Of a stretch of DNA of 64,000 nucleotides, positions 17,148 to 24,168 are shown in pieces. Both the position numbers and the translations under genes were made by a program. Source of the stretch: VAYN01 sp964540905 (lineage in GTDB: Bacteria > Actinomycetota > Thermoleophilia > Solirubrobacterales > 70-9). How positions within the stretch are numbered: position 1 is the first letter of the stretch; each line of letters starts with the position of its first letter. The notes under the pieces are model-generated. The model worked only from the letters and a program-made list of their open reading frames with translations, ran no database searches and had not been told where the DNA came from. The DNA is taken from NCBI GenBank assembly GCA_964540905.1, contig CAZIOS010000013.1:8091-72090 (forward strand), given 5' to 3'.

Positions 17148-17498
17148 GTGCGAACCGCTCGCAATGTAGCGATCGTGATGCTGTTGGCGCTGGGGGTCGC
17201 CTTCGCGCCCGCTGGCGGCAACGTCGTCGACACGATCGTCACCGCGATCACGATGGGCTTCCTTGCCGGCATCGCCTGGATGCTCTACACGCTCAGCCGC
17301 CAGAACCAGCTCACCCTGGCGACGCTCAGCGACGGCCGCCGGGCGCTTCTCTACGGCGCCTTCGGCCTGATCGCCCTGCTCGTCGCCGGCACCGACAAGC
17401 TGTTCGCGAGCGGCGGCGGCACCCTGCTCTGGATCCTCCTCTTCGGCGCCGCGATCGCGGCGATCTGGCGGATCTGGATCGAGGCCAATACCTACTGA
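17148..17498 (+). CDS. Small polytopic membrane protein of unknown function
   Basis: A 116-residue protein with about four hydrophobic segments: VAIVMLLALGVAFAPAG, IVTAITMGFLAGIAWMLYTL, RALLYGAFGLIALLVAG and TLLWILLFGAAIAAIWRIWI. I recognise no family. It follows pit after 27 bases from a GTG start and may belong to the same transcript. It could instead be linked to the tad genes downstream. Confidence 0.65.
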   Translation: MRTARNVAIVMLLALGVAFAPAGGNVVDTIVTAITMGFLAGIAWMLYTLSRQNQLTLATLSDGRRALLYGAFGLIALLVAGTDKLFASGGGTLLWILLFGAAIAAIWRIWIEANTY

Positions 17499-17534
17499 GC
17501 GCGGCACAGAGCCTCGACTGAGCTCTGACCTTCT

Positions 17535-17561
17535 GCGCGCCACGCGTGCGCTTTTGCCTGG
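17535..17561 (+). promoter_or_regulatory. Upstream element shared with the gene at 20185
   Basis: GCGCGCCACGCGTGCGCTTT and the following bases recur at 20144-20170 with 24 of 27 positions identical. Each copy lies 15-40 bases before a gene for a TadE/TadG-type protein. The core CAC(G/A)CGTG is a near-palindrome, so a shared operator or promoter is likely. Confidence 0.5.
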
Positions 17562-17573
17562 AACGGTTGACCG

Positions 17574-17930
17574 GTGTCAGCCAGGACCGTCAGCAGCGCA
17601 GGCCACAGGGAGGGAGGGACCGCCTCGGTCGAGTTGGTCGCGGTGGTCCCATTCCTGCTGCTGGCGGTCCTGATCGCGGCCCAGCTCGCGCTCGCCGGCT
17701 ACACGCTGTGGTCGGCGAGCGTGGCGGCACGAGCGGGGGCGCGGGCGGCGCTGGTGGGCGGCGACGCCGCCAGGGCGGCGCGGCGGGCGCTGCCAGGCTC
17801 GATGCGGGACGGGGCCAAGGTCGAAGACGACGGCGAGGTCTCGGTGCGGGTGCCGATCCCACGCCTGCTGCCGGTGCTGCCGCGGCTGGTGGTCGGGGCG
17901 CGGTTCGGGCTGGAGCCGGGCGATGGCTGA
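17574..17930 (+). CDS. TadE-like pseudopilin/assembly protein
   Basis: A 118-residue protein with a short basic leader, then GGTASVELVAVVPFLLLAVL, the Glu-containing start of the single hydrophobic helix typical of TadE-family minor pilins. The C-terminal part is short and basic. TadE proteins act in Flp/Tad pilus assembly at the cell envelope. Its last eight bases overlap the next gene. No tad ATPase or prepilin peptidase is within the window. Confidence 0.72.
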   Translation: MSARTVSSAGHREGGTASVELVAVVPFLLLAVLIAAQLALAGYTLWSASVAARAGARAALVGGDAARAARRALPGSMRDGAKVEDDGEVSVRVPIPRLLPVLPRLVVGARFGLEPGDG

Positions 17931-18252
17931 GCGGGGACAGGCGTCTGTCGAGCTGGTCGCGGCGCTGCCGGCGCTGCTGCTGGCGGCTCTGGTGGCGCTG
18001 CAGTTGCTCGCCGCCGGCTATGCGCTGACCCTCGCCGACGGCGCCGCCGAGGCCGGAGCGCTGGCGCTCGCCTCCGGTGGCTCGGCGGCGGAGGCGGCCC
18101 GCGACGCCCTGCCGGGGTGGGCGCGGGACGACGTCAGCGTCCGCATCCGCGGCGGCGAGGTCAGCGTGCGACTGCGGCCGCCCTCGCCGCTGCGCGCGGT
18201 CGCGGAGCGACTCGCCGTCACCAGCTCGGCCAGCGCCCGGGTGACGAAGTGA
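17923..18252 (+). CDS. Second TadE-like protein
   Basis: A 109-residue paralogue of the preceding protein with GQASVELVAALPALLLAALV as its conserved Glu-bearing hydrophobic helix, then a short alanine-rich and arginine-rich domain. The ATG overlaps the previous coding end, and the stop overlaps the next start, so all three are one operon. It probably forms part of the same Tad-type envelope complex. Confidence 0.72.
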   Translation: MAERGQASVELVAALPALLLAALVALQLLAAGYALTLADGAAEAGALALASGGSAAEAARDALPGWARDDVSVRIRGGEVSVRLRPPSPLRAVAERLAVTSSASARVTK

Positions 18253-18944
18253 GGGCGGGCGGCCCACTCGCCGACGCGCCCACCGTGCTGGTCACGGCGG
18301 TCGGCGCTGCCGAGGGCGCGCGGGGTGCCGCCGCGGCGCTGGCCTGCGCGGGCGCCGACGTCGACCGGGCGGCGCTGCTGGTCGAGCTGGGAGGGCGGCC
18401 ACCGCGCCCGACCCTGCTCGCCTCGGCGGCGGCGCAGCGGCTCGAGGAGCGCCTGGCGGCGCACCTGCCGCGGGTACGGGTCGCCGCCCGCGGCGAGGTC
18501 TGCCAGCTCGCCGCCGCAGCGGACGCCGAGGGCCTCGCCGCTGCCGCCGCGGCGGTGACCGTCGCCCGCGGTGCGGTGGCGGTGCTGCGACTGCCACCGG
18601 CGCTGCTGCGGACGGCGCTCGCCGACGGCTCCGGCCCACGTCCCGCGGGCGTCCTGCTGCGCGCCGACATCGTCGCCAACCGCCCGCTGCTGGCCCTGAC
18701 CGTGCGCGACCTGATCGACCGCGACCTCGCCGTCGCGGTGCTCAAGCGGCGGCTGAGCTGGGTCGCCGAGCGCCGCGCCCTCTTCGGCGCCCTGCCGGCC
18801 GACGCGGCGGGGGGTCTGCCTCTTTTTGTCCGAGATCGACTGCTCTGCGCCCAGTGCTACCTTGATCTCGATGACCCGGAAGCTAACTCAGGACGAGTTA
18901 CAGAGCCAGAGCGGAGAGATCATGCGGGCGCTGGATCGAGGTGA
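18249..18944 (+). CDS. Alanine-rich protein of a tad cluster, 3' end probably altered
   Basis: The GTG overlaps the previous stop by four bases. The product begins with TVLVTAVGAAEGARGAAAAL, reminiscent of the N-terminal strand and helix of MinD/CpaE-like ATPases but without a Walker A lysine. About 230 residues form the protein. After roughly 18820 the base composition falls and the frame runs through the promoter and start of the antitoxin gene, ending only at 18944. The original 3' end was probably replaced when the toxin-antitoxin pair arrived. Function unknown. Confidence 0.5.
   Translation: MRAGGPLADAPTVLVTAVGAAEGARGAAAALACAGADVDRAALLVELGGRPPRPTLLASAAAQRLEERLAAHLPRVRVAARGEVCQLAAAADAEGLAAAAAAVTVARGAVAVLRLPPALLRTALADGSGPRPAGVLLRADIVANRPLLALTVRDLIDRDLAVAVLKRRLSWVAERRALFGALPADAAGGLPLFVRDRLLCAQCYLDLDDPEANSGRVTEPERRDHAGAGSR
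18836..18863 (+). promoter_or_regulatory. Predicted promoter of the Phd/VapC-type pair
   Basis: A -35-like TCGACT (18836-18841) and a TG-extended -10-like TACCTT (18858-18863) are 16 bases apart and end seven bases before the antitoxin ATG, so the message would be nearly leaderless. Confidence 0.4.
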
Positions 18945-19137
18945 GGACTTCCTCCTTATCCGCAACGGCCGTCCGATCGGCGAACTGCGTCCAGTACGCG
19001 GCCCCTATTTCGTCCGAACCGCAGATCTGCAGGCCGCCATGGCCAAGGCACCGCGGATCGACTATGGGCGCCTCCGAGCCGACATCGATGCCTTTGTCGA
19101 CCAGGATCCGACGCCCCGCTGCTGGGACGACTTCTGA
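18871..19137 (+). CDS. Phd/YefM-type antitoxin
   Basis: An 88-residue protein that starts MTRKLTQDELQSQSGEIMRA and continues with DRGEDFLLIRNGRPIGELRP, the DNA-binding Phd/YefM fold. The C-terminal tail (about residues 55-88) would wrap the toxin. It overlaps the downstream PIN toxin gene by about 50 bases. Lower G+C than the surrounding tad genes marks the pair as an insertion. Antitoxins of this type bind their own promoter. Confidence 0.78.
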   Translation: MTRKLTQDELQSQSGEIMRALDRGEDFLLIRNGRPIGELRPVRGPYFVRTADLQAAMAKAPRIDYGRLRADIDAFVDQDPTPRCWDDF

Positions 19138-19534
19138 TCTCGGGCTGATCGACACGTCGGTGGCAGTTGCCCTTGAGTTGCTTGATCTCTCGCGCCTCCC
19201 ATTTGTCTCAGCCGTTTCCGCATTGACACTCGCCGAGCTCAACTCGGGCTTGTACGCGGCACCAGATGAGGCGGAGCGTGCACGCCGTCAGAGCAATCTC
19301 CAGCAAATGGAGTCGAAGGTCCTGACACTTCCATTCGACTCGGTCTGCGCTCGGGCCTTCGGGCGAGTCTTTGCCGCAGTTGCAGCAATTGGCCGGAAGC
19401 CCCGGGGGCCCCGTTCAATCGACCTCATGATCGCCGCCACGGCGCTGGCCCACCAGCTGCCGCTCTACACCCTCAACGCCGCCGACCTGCGCGGCCTCGG
19501 CGAGCTGATCGAGATCGTCGACCTCGGTCAGTAG
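19088..19534 (+). CDS. PIN-domain toxin (VapC family)
   Basis: A PIN ribonuclease of 148 residues from the ATG at 19088; the true start may be a later codon near 19130. Acidic active-site residues are visible as Asp22 in GLIDTSVAV, the Glu in TLAELNSG, and the Asp in RSIDLMIAATA. VapC toxins cut specific RNAs, often tRNA or rRNA. It overlaps the antitoxin gene in another frame. The stop overlaps that of the convergent secreted-protein gene by a few bases. Confidence 0.78.
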   Translation: MPLSTRIRRPAAGTTSDLGLIDTSVAVALELLDLSRLPFVSAVSALTLAELNSGLYAAPDEAERARRQSNLQQMESKVLTLPFDSVCARAFGRVFAAVAAIGRKPRGPRSIDLMIAATALAHQLPLYTLNAADLRGLGELIEIVDLGQ

Positions 19535-20025
19535 GGGTACGTCGGTTCTTCTGGCTGGGGGTGCGGTTCCGAGCTGGTTTTGGCCAGCGCGGCGGCGTGC
19601 CAGGTGCCGACGTCCTTGATCCCCTCGCCGTTGGCATCGCCCTTCTTCGAGTCGCCGCTGAAGCTGTAGAGCGGGCGGCCCCTGTAGGTGACCTGGGTCC
19701 GGCCGTCGGGGCGCATCACGGTGCCGAGCTTGGCAGGGCCGATCGGCTTGACGCCGGCCGGCACCACCAGTGGGTGCCAGGCCGAGAGGCAGGAGCCGGT
19801 GCAGATGAACCTGCCGTGGGTCTCGGCGCTGAGGCTGTAGAGGGTGCGGCCCCCGGTCGTGGTCAGGACCGTCTCTTCGAGCGTCGCGTTTTGCGCCTGC
19901 TTCGCCACCAGCTTGGTGGTTGCCGCGCCAGCGCCGGTCGGGATGGCGAGCGCGATTGCCGCCGCCGTCAGCAGGCAGAGGAGTCGGGCAACGGGGCGGG
20001 AGAGGCGCGTGGGTGCGAGGCGCAT
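19528..20025 (-). CDS. Secreted protein with DUF/lipoprotein_15-type repeats
   Basis: A 165-residue exported protein. The signal peptide is basic then hydrophobic (LLCLLTAAAIALAIPTGAGA, ending near residue 34). Two repeats follow with GGRTLYSLSAETHGRFICTG and GRPLYSFSGDSKKGDANGEG, each typical of the secreted repeat family of unknown function. The pair of Cys in CTGSCLSAWHPL and the DVGTWHA close fit that family. Role unknown, possibly heme or redox binding at the envelope. Confidence 0.75.
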   Translation of the reverse strand: MRLAPTRLSRPVARLLCLLTAAAIALAIPTGAGAATTKLVAKQAQNATLEETVLTTTGGRTLYSLSAETHGRFICTGSCLSAWHPLVVPAGVKPIGPAKLGTVMRPDGRTQVTYRGRPLYSFSGDSKKGDANGEGIKDVGTWHAAALAKTSSEPHPQPEEPTYPY

Positions 20026-20143
20026 GGAGCTCCTTGGGTCGAGGCCGGTTCAACCGGTCTACGGCGCGGGCCCGGCAAAGGTTCGGTTCCGGTGGCCGAA
20101 GGCGCGAAGTCTCCACTTGCCTGACCCGGAATTGCTCACCTGA

Positions 20144-20170
20144 GCGCGCCACACGTGCGCCTTTGCCCGG
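20144..20170 (+). promoter_or_regulatory. Second copy of the tad-linked upstream element
   Basis: GCGCGCCACACGTGCGCCTT and the following bases match the element at 17535-17561 in 24 of 27 positions. It ends 14 bases before the ATG of the TadG-like fusion gene, which suggests shared control of two separated tad-type transcripts. Confidence 0.5.
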
Positions 20171-20184
20171 CAGCGTTCGCGGAC

Positions 20185-21537
20185 ATGGAAGCCGAGCGGC
20201 GGAGAGTGGGGAGGGGGAGGGACGAGGAGCGAGGGCAGGCCCTGCTGCTCGCGATCGGCGCGATCTTCGTCCTGCTCACCGGTGCCCTCGCCCTGGTCGC
20301 GATCGCCGGCGCGGTGACCGGGAAGGGGAGGGTGCAGCGGGCAGCCGACCTGGCGGCGATCTCGGCGGCGCGTTCGCTGCGCGACGAGCTGCCGCGGCTG
20401 CTCTCGCCGCCGACCCTGCCGAACGGGATGCCGAACCCGTCGCACATCGGCAAGGCGCTCTACCTGGCGCGGGCGCGGCTGGCGGCGACGGAAGCCGGCA
20501 GGGCGAACGGCGTCGATCCGGACCGCTTGCGGCTCGACTTCCCCGACGCCAGCTCGTTCGCGCCGGTGCGGGCGAGGGCGACGGTGGTCGCGCGCCTCGA
20601 CCTTCCCGGCAGCCGCACGGCGGTCGAAGCGTCGGCCGTGGCCGAAGCCGCCGCGCCCGCCAGCGGAGCCGCCGGGATGCCGGCGATGGCCAGCGGCGGC
20701 GGCTACAGCGGCCCGCTCGTATACCGCAACGGCGAGGGCATGCGCCCGGACGTCGCCGCCGCCTTCGACCGCATGACCGTCGCCGCCCACGCCGCCGGGA
20801 TCGCCCTTGTCGTCGTCTCCGGCTTCCGCTCCGACGCCGAACAGGCGGCGCTGTTCGCCGCCCATCCCGATCCGCAGTGGGTGGCGCCGCCCGGCCACTC
20901 GCTGCACCGCTGCGCCACCGAGCTCGACCTCGGCCCCAGCGACGCCTATTCCTGGCTCGCCGCCAACGCCGGCCGCTTCGGCTTCGTCCAGCGCTACAGC
21001 TGGGAGGCCTGGCACTACGGCTTCGACCGCCCGCCGGCGCCCTGCTCGGAGGCCGGCAACGCCGTCGGCCCGGGCAGCGACGGAGCGCTCGCTTCGAGCT
21101 CCCTGCCCGCGTTCGTTCCCAGCCAGTTCCGCCAGCCGATCCTCCGCGCCGCCGCCCACTGGGGCGTCTCCGCGGCGCTGCTGGCCGGGCAGCTGATGGC
21201 CGAGTCCGGGTTCGATCCCAACGCCGGCTCGCCCGCAGGCGCGGAGGGCATCGCCCAGTTCATGCCCGCGACCGCCGCCGCCTACGGCCTCACCGACCCC
21301 TTCGACCCGGTCGCCGCGATCGACGCCGAGGCCCACCTGATGGCGGACCTGATCCGCCGGTTCGGCTCCCCCGAGCTCGCCCTCGCCGCCTACAACGCCG
21401 GCCCCGCCCCGGTCGAAGCCTGCCACTGCATCCCCGCTTACCCCGAGACCCAGGCCTACGTCACCCGCATCCTCGCCCTGATCGGCGGCGCCGGCACCGC
21501 CGTCGTTCCCAGCTTCGAAGTGAGGCTGGTGGCATGA
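20185..21537 (+). CDS. TadG-like helix fused to D,D-carboxypeptidase and lytic transglycosylase
   Basis: A 450-residue envelope protein. Residues about 16-44 are a hydrophobic TadE/G-like helix preceded by ERGQALLLAIGA, and a pilin-like region follows to about 170. Residues about 205-285 form an M15/VanY-type D,D-carboxypeptidase with HSLHRCATELDLG and SWEAWHYGF as zinc ligands. Residues about 315-440 form an SLT-type lytic transglycosylase with the catalytic Glu in MAESGFDPNAGS, then GIAQFMPATA and AAYNAGPAPV. The fusion would open the cell wall where a Tad-like apparatus crosses it. The ATG at 20185 is followed directly by the charged leader. Confidence 0.8.
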   Translation: MEAERRRVGRGRDEERGQALLLAIGAIFVLLTGALALVAIAGAVTGKGRVQRAADLAAISAARSLRDELPRLLSPPTLPNGMPNPSHIGKALYLARARLAATEAGRANGVDPDRLRLDFPDASSFAPVRARATVVARLDLPGSRTAVEASAVAEAAAPASGAAGMPAMASGGGYSGPLVYRNGEGMRPDVAAAFDRMTVAAHAAGIALVVVSGFRSDAEQAALFAAHPDPQWVAPPGHSLHRCATELDLGPSDAYSWLAANAGRFGFVQRYSWEAWHYGFDRPPAPCSEAGNAVGPGSDGALASSSLPAFVPSQFRQPILRAAAHWGVSAALLAGQLMAESGFDPNAGSPAGAEGIAQFMPATAAAYGLTDPFDPVAAIDAEAHLMADLIRRFGSPELALAAYNAGPAPVEACHCIPAYPETQAYVTRILALIGGAGTAVVPSFEVRLVA

Positions 21538-21586
21538 AGACGATGGACGCTCCCCCGCGGTCGTACTTGCCCATGGATGTGTGGCA

Positions 21587-21604
21587 ATACACATCAGGGT
21601 GTAT
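21587..21604 (+). promoter_or_regulatory. Operator-like inverted repeat before vapBC
   Basis: ATACAC-ATCAGG-GTGTAT is a perfect 6-bp inverted repeat 10 bases upstream of the antitoxin GTG. It overlaps a -10-like TATCCT. VapBC complexes usually repress their own promoter through such repeats. Confidence 0.55.
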
Positions 21605-21614
21605 CCTGCCTGAG

Positions 21615-21839
21615 GTGACTCGAACCAATATCGAGATCGACGATCAGCTGATCGATCGGGCGATGCGCCTCTACCGCCTGCCCAGCAAGCGTGAGGCCGT
21701 CGACCTGGCCCTGCGCAGGCTCGTCGGCGAACCGATGAGCCGGGCCGAGGCGCTGGAGGCGGAGGGAACCGGCTGGGGTGGCGCCCTCGACGAGATCCGT
21801 GCCCGAGAAGAGATCCCGAGCGGTGATACTGGTCGATAG
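21615..21839 (+). CDS. VapB-type antitoxin (ribbon-helix-helix)
   Basis: A 74-residue protein beginning TRTNIEIDDQLIDRAMRLYR, the MetJ/CopG-like strand and helix of VapB antitoxins, followed by SKREAVDLALRRLV. The acidic C-terminal tail would inhibit the toxin. The GTG start is the one that gives the canonical TRTNI opening. It overlaps the toxin gene by 17 bases. Confidence 0.82.
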   Translation: MTRTNIEIDDQLIDRAMRLYRLPSKREAVDLALRRLVGEPMSRAEALEAEGTGWGGALDEIRAREEIPSGDTGR

Positions 21840-22233
21840 CTCCGCCTGGGTGGAGTTCCTGCGCGGCACCGGCAGCCCCACTCACCTGCGGCTCCGCTCG
21901 GAGCTGGAGGCGGGTACCGAGCTCGCGTCCACCGACGTGATCGTGATGGAGATCCTTGCCGGCGCTCGCGACGACGCCGACCGGGACCGGCTGCGGCGCC
22001 TGCTCTACGGCCTCGAGTTCCTCGCGGTCGAGGGGCCGGCCGACTACGAACGCGCCGCCGAGCTGTATCGGCTCTGCCGCAGGGGTGGGGAGACGCCGCG
22101 CAAGCTGACCGACTGCCTGATCGCCGCGGTCGCGATCCGCGCCGGCGCGAAGCTGCTCTGCGACGACGCCGATTTCGTCACCATTGCGCGGCACGCCCCG
22201 CTGCGGCTGGTCGACCGACCGAGGGCCGGATAG
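21823..22233 (+). CDS. vapC: VapC toxin, PIN-domain ribonuclease
   Basis: A 136-residue PIN protein starting at a GTG within the end of the antitoxin gene. It has the Asp in ILVDSSAWVEFLRG, the Glu in VIVMEILAG, and the acidic groups in LTDCLIAAVA and LLCDDADF. It would cleave RNA when freed from VapB. The spacing, overlap and operator upstream are those of a functional vapBC pair. Confidence 0.87.
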   Translation: MILVDSSAWVEFLRGTGSPTHLRLRSELEAGTELASTDVIVMEILAGARDDADRDRLRRLLYGLEFLAVEGPADYERAAELYRLCRRGGETPRKLTDCLIAAVAIRAGAKLLCDDADFVTIARHAPLRLVDRPRAG

Positions 22234-22244
22234 ACTGCCGCGCG

Positions 22245-22718
22245 ATGGCAACCGTCGAGGTACAGGGCGTCGAGGGGATGCAGGCTCTGGTCGGGCGGGA
22301 GATCGGCCCGAGCGAGTGGCGCACCGTCACCCAGGAGGACATCGACACCTTCGCCGGGCTCTCCGGCGACCACCAGTGGATCCACGTCGATGTCGAGCGG
22401 GCCAGGTCCGAGAGCCCCTTCGGCACCACGATCGCCCACGGCAACCTCACCCTCTCGCTGGTCGACGGCTTCCGCGACGAGCTGATCTCCTCCAGCGGCT
22501 TCGCGCTTGGCGTCAACTACGGCTGGAACAAGATCCGTTTCCCCGCCCCGGTGCCCGTCGACTCCAGGGTCCGCGCCCGCGCCGAGGTCGTCTCGGTCGA
22601 GGAGATCGGCGGCGGCTGGTGGCAGAACGTCACCCGCTTCACCCTCGAGGTCGAGGGCAACGAGAAGCCCTGCTTCGTCGGTGACAGCGTCACCCGCGTG
22701 ATGGCGCCCGCCGGTTGA
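22245..22718 (+). CDS. MaoC-like (R)-enoyl-CoA hydratase
   Basis: A hot-dog-fold hydratase of 157 residues. The active-site Asp-His pair is in LSGDHQWIHVD, followed by FGTTIAHGNLTLSL, the hydratase-2 signature. It hydrates trans-2-enoyl-CoA to (R)-3-hydroxyacyl-CoA in fatty-acid turnover. The ATG follows vapC by 11 bases but is functionally unrelated. A crotonase-type hydratase is encoded nearby on the other strand. Confidence 0.85.
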   Translation: MATVEVQGVEGMQALVGREIGPSEWRTVTQEDIDTFAGLSGDHQWIHVDVERARSESPFGTTIAHGNLTLSLVDGFRDELISSSGFALGVNYGWNKIRFPAPVPVDSRVRARAEVVSVEEIGGGWWQNVTRFTLEVEGNEKPCFVGDSVTRVMAPAG

Positions 22719-22742
22719 CGGGCGCCCTTCGCACCTCTCCGG

Positions 22743-23204
22743 CTACTTGACGGTGAGGGTCCCTTCCATGCCGGCTTCGCGGTGGCCCGGCACGGTGCAG
22801 TAGAAGGTGTAGGTCCCGGCCTTGAGGGTGACGACGGTCGAGCTCGAGCCTTCGGTGACGAGTTCGGTCTGGCCGACCGTTTCGCCGCTGGAGCTTTCGA
22901 TCGCGACGTCGTGGGCCAGGGGCTGGGGGTTCTTGAAGTCGATCGTCACCTTGCCGGCTTTGGCGGTGGCGGTTTTGGTCGTGTAGGCGAGTTCTCCGCC
23001 TGGGTCGGCTTCGATGTTGACGGTGGAGCTGGCGCCGGAGCCGCCTGAGGCTTCGCCGCCGCCGGCGCTGCCACCGCTTTCCGAGGTCGTTTCGGTGGCG
23101 GTCGATTCGGTCGATTCGGAGCTGCTGGAGGAGCTGCTGCTACCGCACGCGACCAGGGCGATCGAGGCGATAACTAGGGCAAGTGCGACTGCGACCTTCT
23201 TCAT
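22743..23204 (-). CDS. Cupredoxin-like blue-copper lipoprotein
   Basis: A 153-residue lipoprotein with lipobox ending at Cys20 (ASIALVAC), a Ser/Thr/Glu/Gly linker of about 40 residues, and a plastocyanin-like domain. The copper ligands expected for type I sites are visible: His in PLAHDVAIE, Cys in YTFYCTVPGH, the His in PGH and the Met in AGMEG. It probably carries electrons at the outer face of the membrane. It converges with the MaoC gene. Confidence 0.82.
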   Translation of the reverse strand: MKKVAVALALVIASIALVACGSSSSSSSSESTESTATETTSESGGSAGGGEASGGSGASSTVNIEADPGGELAYTTKTATAKAGKVTIDFKNPQPLAHDVAIESSSGETVGQTELVTEGSSSTVVTLKAGTYTFYCTVPGHREAGMEGTLTVK

Positions 23205-23273
23205 CTGGGTCCTTTCCCGCGGGGACGGTCGGGTTGACTGTAGCTCGGATTACGACCGGGTCACCCAGTGGGT

Positions 23274-24098
23274 TCAGCGGCCGGCGAACTCGGGCTTGCC
23301 GCCGCCGAAGAAGGCCTCGACCCCGTTGCGGAGATCCTCGGTGGCCATGCTGTCGGCGATCCCGTGGCGCTCCAGCTGCAGGTGCTCGGTGAGGCTGTTC
23401 TCGAGGCTGACGCCGCAGAGCCGCTTCGACATCCGCACGTAGTGGGGCGCCATCGCCGCCAGCTTCTCGGCCTTGGCCCGGGCCGCGCCCGCCAGCTCCT
23501 CCGCCGCGACGACCTCGCGCACCAGGCCCTCCTCGAGCGCTTCGGCGGCACCGAGGTTGGGGTCCTCGAGCAGCAGTTCCAGCGCCCGGCTGGGGCCGAC
23601 CACGCGCGGCAGGAAGTAGGTCATGCCGCCGTCGGGCGAGGCGCCGATGCGGCCGTAGGCGCAGGCGAGGAAGGCCGCCTCGGAGGCGATCCGGGTGTCG
23701 CAGGCGAGCGCCAGCGAGAAGCCGGCCCCGGCCGCCGGCCCGTTGATCGCGGCGATCACCGGGTAGGGGATCCGCCGCAGGTCGACGATCGCCGCGTGCA
23801 GCGCCTCGGCGCCGCGGCGCACTTCGGAGGGCAGGTCGATCTCCTCGTCCTCGACCCCTTTGCGGAACCAGGTGACGTCGCCGCCGGCGCAGAAGGCCTT
23901 GCCGGCGCCGGTCACGATCAGCGCCCGCAGCGGCGCCCGGTCGGCGAGCCAGGCGAAGGCGACGGTCAGCTCGCCGATCATCTCCGGGCTCATCGCGTTG
24001 AAGGCCTCGGGCCGGTTCAGGGTCAGGGTGCCGATCTCACCCTCGATCTCCAATTGCAGGGTGTTCAGCTGCGGCGGGCTCAGGGTCTGGCTGGTCAA
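23274..24098 (-). CDS. Enoyl-CoA hydratase/isomerase (crotonase family)
   Basis: A 274-residue crotonase. The oxyanion-hole regions are GAGKAFCAGGDVTWF and AINGPAAGAGFSLALACDTR, and the active-site neighbourhood is GRIGASPDGGMTYFLPR. The family handles beta-oxidation and related acyl-CoA chemistry, and the exact substrate is not evident. It is divergent from uvrC with 70 bases between the starts. Confidence 0.85.
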   Translation of the reverse strand: MTSQTLSPPQLNTLQLEIEGEIGTLTLNRPEAFNAMSPEMIGELTVAFAWLADRAPLRALIVTGAGKAFCAGGDVTWFRKGVEDEEIDLPSEVRRGAEALHAAIVDLRRIPYPVIAAINGPAAGAGFSLALACDTRIASEAAFLACAYGRIGASPDGGMTYFLPRVVGPSRALELLLEDPNLGAAEALEEGLVREVVAAEELAGAARAKAEKLAAMAPHYVRMSKRLCGVSLENSLTEHLQLERHGIADSMATEDLRNGVEAFFGGGKPEFAGR

Positions 24099-24168
24099 TG
24101 TGCGCTCTCCGTGTTGGCGTTCGTGGCGTCAGTTTGGCCGAGTGGCCAGCAGCCTACCCTGTGCCCAT

